Assembly (NCBI RefSeq): GCF_001425045.1
Contig: NZ_LMDJ01000012.1
Span: 100,522 to 164,521 of the forward strand
Direction of reading: 5' to 3'
DNA length: 64,000 nucleotides
Source of the DNA: Massilia sp. Root351
GTDB taxonomy: Bacteria > Pseudomonadota > Gammaproteobacteria > Burkholderiales > Burkholderiaceae_D
Positions 41,765 through 50,152 of the stretch are shown here, piece by piece (within the stretch, counting starts at the first letter, position 1; each line of letters starts with the position of its first letter). The notes under the pieces were generated by a model. That model searched no databases. It was not told the DNA's origin and saw only the letters and a list, made by a program, of their open reading frames with translations. The translations under genes and the position numbers were made by a program.

Positions 41765-43606
41765 ATGACGACTCTGAAGCAACTGAACACCTGCGACGTG
41801 CTGGATTTCAGCGCCACGCTGCACGGACTGTATGAACATTCGCCGTGGATACCGCAGCGCGCCGCCGCGCAGCGCCCTTTCCGCACCGTGGACGCATTGA
41901 AGCTGGCCTTGCAGAAGGTGGTGGCAGACGCCACGCGCGACGAGCAGTTGGGCCTGATCCGCGCCCACCCGGAGCTGGCAGGCAAGGCGGCGGTGGCGGG
42001 CGAGCTGACGCCCGAGTCCACCGGCGAGCAGGCCAAGGCCGGCCTGCACCTGTGCAGCGAAGAAGAGTTCGCGGCGCTGCAGGAGCTGAACGCCGCCTAC
42101 AACACCAAGTTCAGCTTCCCCTTCATCATCGCGGTGAAGGGCGCCGACGGCCAGGGGCTGACGCGCCAGGCCATCATCGCCGCGTTCCGCCGCCGCCTGC
42201 GCAACCAGGTGGAAGACGAGACGCGCGAAGCGCTGCGCCAGATCAACCGCATCGCCGAGATGCGCCTGAACGCGCTGCTGCAGCATGAACCGGCCATGGG
42301 CCAGTCCATCATGGCCTGGGCCGAGCAGATCGGCGCACTGAGCGAGGACGCGCAAGGCCTGACCTGCACCTACATGACGCAGACCCACCGCAGCACGGCG
42401 GTGCAGATCGCGCAGTGGATGCGCGAAGCGGGCATGCACGCGCACATCGACGCGGTGGGCAACGTGGTGGGACGCTACCTGTCGACCGACCCGCAGGCGC
42501 GCACACTGCTCACCGGCTCGCACTACGACACGGTGCGCAACGGCGGCAAGTACGACGGCCGCCAGGGCATCCTGACCGCCATCGCCGTGGTCAAGCAGCT
42601 GCACGAACGCGGCGAGACGCTGCCCTTCCACTTCGAGGTGATCGCCTTCTCGGAGGAGGAAGGGGTGCGCTTCAAGAGCACCTTCCTGGGCAGCAGCGCC
42701 GTCATCGGCCAGTTCGACCCCGCCCTGCTGAACCTGCGCGACCGCGACGGCATCCTGCTGCGCGACGTGCTGGCCGAGGCGGGACAGGACGTCAACACCA
42801 TCGCCGCCATCGCGCGCGACCCGGCCGACCTGCTGGGTTATGTGGAAGTGCATATCGAACAGGGCCCGGTGCTGCTCGACCGCGGCCTGCCGGTGGGCGT
42901 GGTGACCTCGATCGCCGGCAGCAGCCGCTTCCTGGTCGAGATGAAGGGCGTGGCCAGCCACGCCGGCACCACCCCGATGGGCATGCGCAAGGACGCCGCC
43001 GCCGCCGCCGCAGAGATCGTGCTGTACGTGGAGGACCGCTGCGGCGCGCACCAGCCGGGCGCGCTGGAATCGGCCCTGGTGGGCACCGTCGGCCAGCTGC
43101 AGGTGCCGGGCGGATCGACCAACGTGATCCCCGGCGCGTGCAGCTTTTCGCTCGACATCCGCGCCGCCAACGACGCCGCGCGCGACGCGGCGGTGGCCGA
43201 CATCCTGGCGCGCATCGAGAAAGTGTGTCAACGGCGCCACATTGATGTCAAAGTTGAAGCAACCGTTTCAGCCAGTTCGGCGCCTTGCGCGCCCTGGCTC
43301 ATGCAGCAGATTGCGGCCGCCACCGAACGGGCCGGCGTCCCCGCATTCCAGCTCGCGTCCGGCGCAGGCCACGACGCCATGCTGATGGCCCGCATTACCG
43401 ATGTGGCCATGCTGTTCACCCGCTGCGGCAATGGCGGCATCTCCCACAACCCGCTGGAGACGATGACTGCCGACGACGCCGACGTGGCCGCCCGCATCCT
43501 GCTCGACTTCCTGCGCCATTTCAAGGCCAGGCCGAAGGCGGCAGCACGCAGCAATGCGGACTATACCGAAAAACAGATAACCAATATTCCGCAGCAAATA
43601 AGCTGA
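41765..43606 (+). CDS. Fusion of OHCU decarboxylase (UraD) and allantoate amidohydrolase (AllC)
   Basis: A 613-residue two-domain protein. Residues 1-165 are OHCU decarboxylase (LIRAHPELAGKAAVAGELTPESTGEQAKAGL with the catalytic His, and NAAYNTKFSFPFIIAVKG), which makes S-allantoin. Residues 175-590 are an M20-type allantoate amidohydrolase with zinc ligands in LLTGSHYDTVRNGGKYDGRQG, FSEEEGVRFKSTFLGS, VEVHIEQGPVLL and the C-terminal GGISHNPLE. These are not consecutive steps: allantoinase, which lies between them, is not in the window. The start at 41765 (MTTLKQLNTCDVL) lacks a clear ribosome site and follows a hairpin; 41726 is in frame upstream. Confidence 0.92.
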   Translation: MTTLKQLNTCDVLDFSATLHGLYEHSPWIPQRAAAQRPFRTVDALKLALQKVVADATRDEQLGLIRAHPELAGKAAVAGELTPESTGEQAKAGLHLCSEEEFAALQELNAAYNTKFSFPFIIAVKGADGQGLTRQAIIAAFRRRLRNQVEDETREALRQINRIAEMRLNALLQHEPAMGQSIMAWAEQIGALSEDAQGLTCTYMTQTHRSTAVQIAQWMREAGMHAHIDAVGNVVGRYLSTDPQARTLLTGSHYDTVRNGGKYDGRQGILTAIAVVKQLHERGETLPFHFEVIAFSEEEGVRFKSTFLGSSAVIGQFDPALLNLRDRDGILLRDVLAEAGQDVNTIAAIARDPADLLGYVEVHIEQGPVLLDRGLPVGVVTSIAGSSRFLVEMKGVASHAGTTPMGMRKDAAAAAAEIVLYVEDRCGAHQPGALESALVGTVGQLQVPGGSTNVIPGACSFSLDIRAANDAARDAAVADILARIEKVCQRRHIDVKVEATVSASSAPCAPWLMQQIAAATERAGVPAFQLASGAGHDAMLMARITDVAMLFTRCGNGGISHNPLETMTADDADVAARILLDFLRHFKARPKAAARSNADYTEKQITNIPQQIS

Positions 43607-43671
43607 CAAGGAGCGTATAGACGACGATACAAGAAAGCAGCGCAAAAACCAAAGCGCGGGACGTCATATTT

Positions 43672-43692
43672 TTCCACTCGCAAGAAGTGGAA
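43672..43692 (+). promoter_or_regulatory. Hairpin in the leader of the purine permease gene
   Basis: TTCCACT-CGCAAGA-AGTGGAA, 7-bp arms, in a 123-bp gap before the permease. Nearby GGACGTCATA (43659-43668) and GGACGTATAA (43697-43706) form a direct repeat around it. Could be part of an RNA regulatory leader; no known riboswitch was recognised. Confidence 0.4.
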
Positions 43693-43729
43693 TTTCGGAC
43701 GTATAAAAACTAAACACGAGACAAACATC

Positions 43730-45031
43730 ATGAACTTCCTGGATAACTACTTCAAGCTCAGTGAGAACGGCAGCAACGTCCGCACCGAGGTATTGGCCGG
43801 CATTACCACCTTCCTGACGATGGCTTACATCATCTTCGTCAACCCCTCCATCCTCGGCGACGCCGGCATGCCGAAAGACGCCGTCTTTGTGGCCACCTGC
43901 GTGGCGGCGGCCATCGGTACCCTGATCATGGGCCTGTACGCCAATTTCCCGATTGGCCTGGCGCCCGGCATGGGCCTGAACGCCTACTTCGCCTACGGCG
44001 TCGTCAAGGGCATGGGCTTCCCCTGGGAAGCGGCGCTGGGCGCGGTGTTCATCTCCGGCTGCTGCTTCCTGGTGGTGAGCCTGCTGCGCGTGCGCGAGAA
44101 GATCATGAACGCCATCCCGGCCTCGCTGCGCACCGCCATCCCGGCCGGCGTGGGCTTGTTCCTGGCGTTGATCTCGCTGAAGAACTCGGGCATCGTGGTT
44201 TCCAGCCCGGCCACCTTCGTCACCATGGGCAACCTGCACGAGCCGGCGCCCATCCTGGCCATCATCGGCTTCCTGGTGATCGTGGCGCTGGACCGCCTGA
44301 AAGTAACGGGCGCCCTGCTGATCGGCATCATGACCGTGACCGTGCTGTCGTTCTTCTTTGCCGGGAACACCTTCAACGGCGTAGTCTCCATGCCGCCATC
44401 GATCGAACCGACCGTGTTCAAGCTGGACATCATCGGCGCCATCTCGCACGGCCTGCTGAACGTGGTGCTGGTGTTCTTCCTGGTCGAGCTGTTCGACGCC
44501 ACCGGCACCCTGATGGGCGTGGCGCAGCGCGCTGGCCTGATGAAAGACGGCAAGCTGCCGCCGACCATGAACAAGGCCCTGCTGGCCGACTCCGGCGCCA
44601 TCATCGCCGGTTCGGTAATGGGCACCTCGAGCACCACCGCCTTCATCGAAAGCGCCGCCGGCGTGCAAGCGGGCGGCCGCACCGGCCTGACCGCCGTCAC
44701 CGTCGCCGTGCTGTTCCTGCTCGCGCTGTTCATCGCGCCGCTGGCCGGCGTGGTCCCGGCCTACGCCACCGCTCCCGCCCTGTTCTTCGTAGCCTGCCTG
44801 ATGCTGCGCGAACTGGCCGAAATCAACTGGAGCGAAACCACGGAAAGCATTCCCGCCGTAATCACCGCGCTGGTGATGCCATTCACCTATTCGATCGCCA
44901 ACGGCCTGGCGCTGGGCTTCATCAGCTACGCCGCGTTGAAACTGCTGACCGGCAAGCACAAGGAAGTCAGCGGCATGATCTGGGGTATCGCCGGCGTATT
45001 CCTGTTCAAGACCATTTATATCGCAGGTTGA
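43730..45031 (+). CDS. Purine permease (NCS2, AzgA-like)
   Basis: A 433-residue membrane transporter with 12-14 hydrophobic segments. It matches the AzgA-like branch of NCS2 (E. coli AdeP/GhxP type): NVRTEVLAGITTFLTMAYIIFVNPSIL at the start, FPIGLAPGMGLNAYFAYGVV, VELFDATGTLMGVAQRAGLM and ADSGAIIAGSVMGTSSTTAFIESAAGVQAGGRTGLTAV. It imports hypoxanthine, guanine or adenine with protons. It precedes xdhA by 11 bp, so it supplies substrate to the dehydrogenase it is co-transcribed with. Confidence 0.92.
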   Translation: MNFLDNYFKLSENGSNVRTEVLAGITTFLTMAYIIFVNPSILGDAGMPKDAVFVATCVAAAIGTLIMGLYANFPIGLAPGMGLNAYFAYGVVKGMGFPWEAALGAVFISGCCFLVVSLLRVREKIMNAIPASLRTAIPAGVGLFLALISLKNSGIVVSSPATFVTMGNLHEPAPILAIIGFLVIVALDRLKVTGALLIGIMTVTVLSFFFAGNTFNGVVSMPPSIEPTVFKLDIIGAISHGLLNVVLVFFLVELFDATGTLMGVAQRAGLMKDGKLPPTMNKALLADSGAIIAGSVMGTSSTTAFIESAAGVQAGGRTGLTAVTVAVLFLLALFIAPLAGVVPAYATAPALFFVACLMLRELAEINWSETTESIPAVITALVMPFTYSIANGLALGFISYAALKLLTGKHKEVSGMIWGIAGVFLFKTIYIAG

Positions 45032-45042
45032 AGGAGTAGTCC

Positions 45043-46554
45043 ATGTCTCACCCGATTCGTTTTTACTACCAGGGGCGCGTGCAGGAAGTCGCGTCCAACT
45101 CAGGCACCCCGCCCACCCGCACGCTGCTTCAGCATCTGCGCGAAGACCAGCATTGCACCGGCACCAAGGAAGGCTGCGCCGAAGGCGACTGCGGCGCCTG
45201 CACCGTCGTCATCGGCTCGCTGGTGAACGGTGAACTGGAAATGCGCAACGTGAACTCGTGCATCCAGTTCCTGCCCACGCTGGACGGCAAGGCCGTGTTC
45301 TCGGTGGAAGACCTGAAGCAGAAGGACGGCGGCCTGCACCCGGTGCAGGAAGCGCTGGTCGAATGCCACGGTTCGCAATGCGGTTTCTGTACCCCGGGCT
45401 TCGCCATGTCCTTGTGGAGCCTGTACCTGAAGCAGGAAGAAGTGAAAGCTTCAGGCCAGACCGCCCCCCTGTGCCGAAAACAAATCGATGAGACCCTGTC
45501 CGGTAACCTGTGCCGCTGCACCGGTTACCGGCCGATTATCGATGCCGCGCATCGCATGGGCGAATTGCCGCCCGTGAGCTTTGACCGGGAGGCCCTGGTG
45601 GCCGCCCTGCAAGACCTGCAACGAGATACCATGTTCAGCTACACCCACGACGGCCAGTCCTTCCATGCGCCGCGCACCCTGGCCGAGCTGGCCGAACTGC
45701 GCGCCGCCAAGCCCAACGCCACCATTTTGGCGGGGTCCACCGACGTGGGCCTGTGGGTGACCAAGCAGATGCGCAACCTGGGCGACGTGATCTACGTGCG
45801 CCAGGTGAAGGAACTGCACCTGATAAGCATGGTGGACGGCATGCTGGAAATCGGCGCCGCCGTGTCGCTGGACGACGCCTACCGCTCGGTGGGCGACCTG
45901 TACAAGAACGACTCGCTGCACGAACTGTGGCAGCGCTTCGCCTCGCAGCCGATCCGCAGCACCGGCACCCTGGGCGGCAGCGTCGCCAACGGCTCGCCCA
46001 TTGGCGACTCCGCACCGTGGATGATAGTTCTGGGCGCCGAAATCGTGCTGAATGGTTCGCAAGGCCGCCGCAGCATGCTGCTGCAGGACTTCTACCTGGA
46101 CTACATGAAGAAGGACTGGCAGCCGGGCGAATTCGTCGAAGCGGTGCGCATTCCGCTGCCGAAGGCGGAACAGCAGTTCCGCACCTACAAGCTGGCCAAG
46201 CGCTACGACCAGGACATTTCCGCCGTCGCTTCCGCCTATTGCATCACGCTGGAAGACGGCATCGCGCGCAATGTGCATATCGCCTACGGCGGCATGGCCG
46301 CCACCTCCAGGCGCGCGCCGCTGGCCGAAGCGGCCATCGAGGGCAAGCCGTGGAATGAGGAGACGCTGAAGGCCGCCATGGCCGCGCTGGCGCAGGACTA
46401 CACCCCGCTGACCGACATGCGCGCCACCGCCAGCTACCGCATGAAAACCGCGCAGAACCTGCTGCGCCGCTTCTGGCTGGAGTCGCGCCCCGACGGCGCC
46501 CTTCCCGTCACTTCGATCAACGCGTTTGCATTCAAGGAAAAGGACGCAGCATGA
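45043..46554 (+). CDS. xdhA: Xanthine dehydrogenase small subunit XdhA (FeS/FAD)
   Basis: A 503-residue subunit: plant-type [2Fe-2S] domain (GCAEGDCGACTVVIGS), second [2Fe-2S] domain (GSQCGFCTPGFAMSLWS and LSGNLCRCTGYRPIIDAA), then the FAD domain from about residue 190 (ATILAGSTDVGLWVTKQMRNLGDVIYVRQVKEL; LGGSVANGSPIGDSAPWMIVLGAEI). It carries electrons from the molybdenum subunit to FAD and NAD+. Co-transcribed with the permease and overlapping xdhB by 4 bp. Confidence 0.95.
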   Translation: MSHPIRFYYQGRVQEVASNSGTPPTRTLLQHLREDQHCTGTKEGCAEGDCGACTVVIGSLVNGELEMRNVNSCIQFLPTLDGKAVFSVEDLKQKDGGLHPVQEALVECHGSQCGFCTPGFAMSLWSLYLKQEEVKASGQTAPLCRKQIDETLSGNLCRCTGYRPIIDAAHRMGELPPVSFDREALVAALQDLQRDTMFSYTHDGQSFHAPRTLAELAELRAAKPNATILAGSTDVGLWVTKQMRNLGDVIYVRQVKELHLISMVDGMLEIGAAVSLDDAYRSVGDLYKNDSLHELWQRFASQPIRSTGTLGGSVANGSPIGDSAPWMIVLGAEIVLNGSQGRRSMLLQDFYLDYMKKDWQPGEFVEAVRIPLPKAEQQFRTYKLAKRYDQDISAVASAYCITLEDGIARNVHIAYGGMAATSRRAPLAEAAIEGKPWNEETLKAAMAALAQDYTPLTDMRATASYRMKTAQNLLRRFWLESRPDGALPVTSINAFAFKEKDAA

Positions 46555-48905
46555 ACAGTAAATCCGAAGCGTTCATGACCATCGGCGCGGCCCAGGGCTG
46601 GGCCGAAGTGGGCCAGAACCACCCGCACGAATCGGCCATCCTGCACGTGCTGGGCGAAGCCACCTACACCGACGACATCCCCGAAGCGCAAGGCACGCTG
46701 CACGCCGCGCTGGGCCTGTCGCCGAAAGCGCACGCGCGCATCCTGTCCATCAACCTGGAGCCGGTGAAGGCCATGCCGGGCGTGGTGGCCGTTTATACCT
46801 ACAAGGACATCCCCGGCACCAATGACTGCGGCCCGATTATCCACGACGATCCGATCCTGGCAGAGGAAAAGGTCGAATACGTGGGCCAGCCCATCTTCAT
46901 CGTTGTGGCGCAAACCCACGACCAGGCGCGCCACGCCGCGCGCAAGGCCGACATCCAGTACGAAGAGCTGCCAGCCATCCTGACGCCGGAAGCGGCGCGC
47001 GACGCGGAATCGTTCGTGGTGCCGCCGATGCGCCTGACGCGCGGCGACGCCAAGGCGGCCTTCGAGCGCTCCAAGCATATCCTGAAGGGCACGCTGCACG
47101 TCGGCGGCCAGGAGCAGTTCTACCTGGAAGGCCAGATCTCGTACGCGCTGCCCAAGGAAGCGGGCGGCATGCACGTCTACTGCTCCACCCAGCACCCCAC
47201 CGAGATGCAGCACGTGGTGGCGCATGCGCTGCACATCGCTTCGCACGCGGTGGTGATCGAATGCCGCCGCATGGGCGGCGCCTTCGGCGGCAAGGAATCG
47301 CAGTCCGCGCTGTGGGCCGCCTGCGCGGCGGTGTGCGCCAATGCGCTGAAGCGCCCGGTCAAGCTGCGCGCCGACCGCGACGACGACATGATGGTGACCG
47401 GCAAGCGCCACTGCTTCTACTACGAGTACGAGATGGGCTATGACGACAACGGCCTGATCACCGCCGCCAAGGTGGAGATGGTGACGCGCGCCGGCTTCTC
47501 GGCCGACCTGTCGGCGCCGGTGGCCACGCGCGCGATCTGCCACTTCGACAACACCTACTACCTGAGCGACTGCGACATCCGCGCCATGGCGGGCAAGACC
47601 AACACCCAGTCGAACACCGCCTTCCGCGGCTTCGGCGGCCCGCAGGGCGCCATCGCCATCGAGTACATCGTCGACGAGATCGCGCGCAAGCTGGGCAAGG
47701 ACGCGCTGGACGTCCGCAAGATCAACTTCTACGGCCGCAACGACGAGGAAGGCCGCAACTACACCCAGTACGGCCAGAAGGTGGTCGACAACGTGATCCA
47801 TGAGCTGGTGGACCAGCTGGAGAACGACAGCGCCTACCGCGCCCGCCGCGAAGCCATCCGCGCGTTCAACGCCACCAGCCCGGTGCTGAAAAAAGGCCTG
47901 GCGCTGACACCGGTGAAATTCGGCATCGCCTTCAACGTCACCCACTTCAACCAGGCAGGCGCACTGGTGCACATCTACACCGACGGCTCGGTGCTGGTGA
48001 ACCACGGCGGCACCGAGATGGGCCAGGGCATCAACACCAAGGTGTGCCAGGTGGTGGCGCATGAACTGGGCATTCCGCTGGCGCGCGTGCGCGCCAGCGC
48101 CACCGACACCAGCAAGGTCGCCAACACCTCGGCCACGGCCGCCTCCACCGGTGCCGACTTGAACGGCAAGGCCGCGCAGGACGCCGCCGCCACGCTGAAC
48201 CGCCGCCTGCGCGAGTTCGCCGCCAAAACGTACGCCTGCGAGCCGGCCGCCGTGGTGTTCGCCAACGGCATGGTGTACGCCGGCGACGCCACGGTCAGCT
48301 TCCCGGACCTGGTGCAGAAGGCCTACCTGGCACGCGTGCAGCTGTGGTCCGACGGTTTCTACGCCACGCCGGGCCTGAGCTGGGACCGCGAGAGCATGAC
48401 CGGCAACCCTTTCGGCTACTACGCCTACGGTGCGTCCGTGTCGGAAGTGGTGGTCGACACGCTGACCGGCGAATGGAAGCTGCTGAAAGTGAACGCGCTA
48501 TACGACGCGGGCAATTCGCTGAACCCGGCCATCGACGTGGGCCAGGTGGAAGGCGCCTTCATCCAGGGCATGGGCTGGCTGACGACCGAGGAACTGTGGT
48601 GGAACAAGGCGGGCAAGCTGATGACGCACGCGCCGTCGACCTACAAGATCCCGGGCGTTTCCGACTGCCCTGAAGACTTCGACGTGCAGTTGTTCAAGAA
48701 CCGCAATGCCTTCGACAGCATTCACCGCTCCAAGGCGGTGGGCGAGCCGCCGCTGCTGCTGCCCTTCTCGGTCTTCCTGGCCATACGCGACGCGGTGGCG
48801 TCGGTAGGCGACTACCGCATCAACCCGCCGTTGCGCGCGCCAGCCACCAGCGAAGCGATCCTGGATGCGGTGGAGGCCGTGCGCGAGCAAGCCGAAGCAC
48901 AGTAG
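46551..48905 (+). CDS. xdhB: Xanthine dehydrogenase large subunit XdhB (molybdenum)
   Basis: A 784-residue molybdopterin subunit that hydroxylates hypoxanthine and xanthine to urate. Motifs: YTDDIPEAQGTLHAALGLS, GGQEQFYLEGQ, RRMGGAFGGKESQ, TAFRGFGGPQGAIAIEYIVDEIARKL, GGTEMGQGINTKVCQV and the C-terminal catalytic glutamate region SKAVGEPPLLLPFSVFLAIRDA. ATGA overlap with xdhA. The chaperone gene xdhC that inserts the sulphurated cofactor does not follow and is not in the window. Confidence 0.95.
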   Translation: MNSKSEAFMTIGAAQGWAEVGQNHPHESAILHVLGEATYTDDIPEAQGTLHAALGLSPKAHARILSINLEPVKAMPGVVAVYTYKDIPGTNDCGPIIHDDPILAEEKVEYVGQPIFIVVAQTHDQARHAARKADIQYEELPAILTPEAARDAESFVVPPMRLTRGDAKAAFERSKHILKGTLHVGGQEQFYLEGQISYALPKEAGGMHVYCSTQHPTEMQHVVAHALHIASHAVVIECRRMGGAFGGKESQSALWAACAAVCANALKRPVKLRADRDDDMMVTGKRHCFYYEYEMGYDDNGLITAAKVEMVTRAGFSADLSAPVATRAICHFDNTYYLSDCDIRAMAGKTNTQSNTAFRGFGGPQGAIAIEYIVDEIARKLGKDALDVRKINFYGRNDEEGRNYTQYGQKVVDNVIHELVDQLENDSAYRARREAIRAFNATSPVLKKGLALTPVKFGIAFNVTHFNQAGALVHIYTDGSVLVNHGGTEMGQGINTKVCQVVAHELGIPLARVRASATDTSKVANTSATAASTGADLNGKAAQDAAATLNRRLREFAAKTYACEPAAVVFANGMVYAGDATVSFPDLVQKAYLARVQLWSDGFYATPGLSWDRESMTGNPFGYYAYGASVSEVVVDTLTGEWKLLKVNALYDAGNSLNPAIDVGQVEGAFIQGMGWLTTEELWWNKAGKLMTHAPSTYKIPGVSDCPEDFDVQLFKNRNAFDSIHRSKAVGEPPLLLPFSVFLAIRDAVASVGDYRINPPLRAPATSEAILDAVEAVREQAEAQ

Positions 48906-48925
48906 CCGGGCCTGGCGCCAAAAGA

Positions 48926-48963
48926 AAAAAGCCGCTGCGGAGATTATCCGCCAGCGGCTTTTT
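48926..48963. terminator. Bidirectional terminator after xdhB
   Basis: AAAAAGCCGCTG (48926-48937) pairs with CAGCGGCTTTTT (48952-48963), with an inner CGG/CCG pair and a short AT loop. The A-run and T-run make it work for xdhB on one strand and the PEP-CTERM gene on the other. Confidence 0.9.
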
Positions 48964-48980
48964 CTTATCGGCGCAGAAAA

Positions 48981-49559
48981 TTACTGCTTGCGGCGGCGCG
49001 CTGCGGTCAATGCTGCCAGCGCGATGCCCACCAGCATCAGGCTGCCAGGTTCCGGCACGGTGCCGCCCTGGGCAGGTGCGCCCGCATCAACCGGCGTGTA
49101 GTTGAAGGTCGCGGTCACATAGGAATTGGCGCCGACAATGTTGACTTCGGAACTCAGGAACGCGTTCACACGCAGGAGTTGGTCGGACAACAGCCCAACC
49201 AGTTGCGCGTTGCTCAGGGTGAACGATTTGGTGAACTTGTTGTCGTGTGCGGTATAAGCAGTCCAGTCGTTGCCGCCGCCGTTGCCATTGCCGTTGTTGG
49301 TCTTGTAAGTGAAATCGCCGAAGGAAATGTTCTCAGCCGAGATACTCAGGAATTCACTGGCAGTGTTCGCGGAAAAGTCACCCCGCGCTGTCAGGGTCAG
49401 CGTGGCGCCGCCGGTGAAGGTCTTGGACAGGCCGGTGAAATCGAACACGAAGTCCTGGCCAGCCACGGTCTGGGTCTGCGTTTTGGTGATGATGGTCGAA
49501 TGGGCGGCGAACGAGGCGGCAGACAGCAGCAGGGTTGCGAGTACTTTTGCAAATTTCAT
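48981..49559 (-). CDS. PEP-CTERM exosortase-substrate protein
   Basis: A 192-residue exported protein: signal peptide MKFAKVLATLLLSAASFAAHS, a Thr/Asn/Gly-rich beta body (TQTQTVAGQDFVFDFTGLSKTFTGGATLTLTARG, NNGNGNGGGN), and the C-terminal sorting signal VPEPGSLMLVGIALAALTAARRRKQ (PEP motif, hydrophobic helix, basic tail). The start at 49559 is chosen for the signal peptide; 49601 is in frame. It should be processed by an EpsH-type exosortase encoded elsewhere and is probably extracellular-matrix related. Confidence 0.9.
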   Translation of the reverse strand: MKFAKVLATLLLSAASFAAHSTIITKTQTQTVAGQDFVFDFTGLSKTFTGGATLTLTARGDFSANTASEFLSISAENISFGDFTYKTNNGNGNGGGNDWTAYTAHDNKFTKSFTLSNAQLVGLLSDQLLRVNAFLSSEVNIVGANSYVTATFNYTPVDAGAPAQGGTVPEPGSLMLVGIALAALTAARRRKQ

Positions 49560-49682
49560 AACACTAGTTTCATAAAATAAATAGAACTTAGCATTAAGCA
49601 ATAGTTATGCCAGCATCGCAACTCCTTGATTCTTAACGGGAGCGACTTTCTGAATAAAAGTATGTGTAAAGTTTTCCGACAG

Positions 49683-50069
49683 CTATGGTGATTGCAGGTC
49701 AGTTTCCATATTGGAATACAGTGCAATTTTCTGGTGGAGATAGGCCAGCGTTTCCTGCATCGCCCTCACTTCGGCCTCGACGGCAGCCGTGTGCCGGACC
49801 AGCATGGCTTTGCGTTCGGCCACGCTGGCCGGCAGGTCGCCCTGCTCACGCAATTGCGCGTAATGCAGCATCTCCTCGATCGACATGCCGGTGGCACGCA
49901 GCCGCAACAGAAAAGCGATCCAGTTGAGGTCATCGGCGCGGTAAAGCCGGTGGCCATTGCTGCGGCGCGGAATCGGCTTGATCAAGCCGATCCGCTCGTA
50001 ATAGCGCAGCGTGTGCACGCTGAGTCCACACGCTTCAGCCGTCTGTTGTATCGTCAGTGAAGCAGTCAT
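49683..50069 (-). CDS. MerR-family transcriptional regulator
   Basis: A 128-residue MerR regulator: TIQQTAEACGLSVHTLRYYERIGLIKPIPRRSNGHRLYRADDLNWIAFLLRLRATGMSIEEMLHYAQL is the winged HTH, followed by a coiled-coil dimer helix (SVAERKAMLVRHTAAVEAEVRAMQETLAYLHQKIALY). No metal-binding cysteine pair at the C-terminus, so it belongs to the AdhR/NmlR-like or small-molecule group. A palindrome 29 bp upstream may be its operator. Confidence 0.9.
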   Translation of the reverse strand: MTASLTIQQTAEACGLSVHTLRYYERIGLIKPIPRRSNGHRLYRADDLNWIAFLLRLRATGMSIEEMLHYAQLREQGDLPASVAERKAMLVRHTAAVEAEVRAMQETLAYLHQKIALYSNMETDLQSP

Positions 50070-50097
50070 GGGGGCAGGTCATGCACCTCCTGCCGAA

Positions 50098-50114
50098 ACA
50101 TACGCAGTGTATGT
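50098..50114. promoter_or_regulatory. MerR-type operator candidate
   Basis: ACATAC-GCAGT-GTATGT, perfect 6-bp arms with a 5-bp centre, 29 bp upstream of the MerR start and 39 bp from the YceH stop. MerR proteins bind such dyads between -35 and -10. Confidence 0.55.
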
Positions 50115-50152
50115 CATGGGCGCGAAGGGGCCTGAGGCAGGTTAAAACAGGG

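Noticed and set aside
46434..48062. 542-codon minus-strand frame opposite xdhAB
   Set aside because: Val/His/Arg/Gln-rich shadow frame over conserved enzyme motifs on the other strand.
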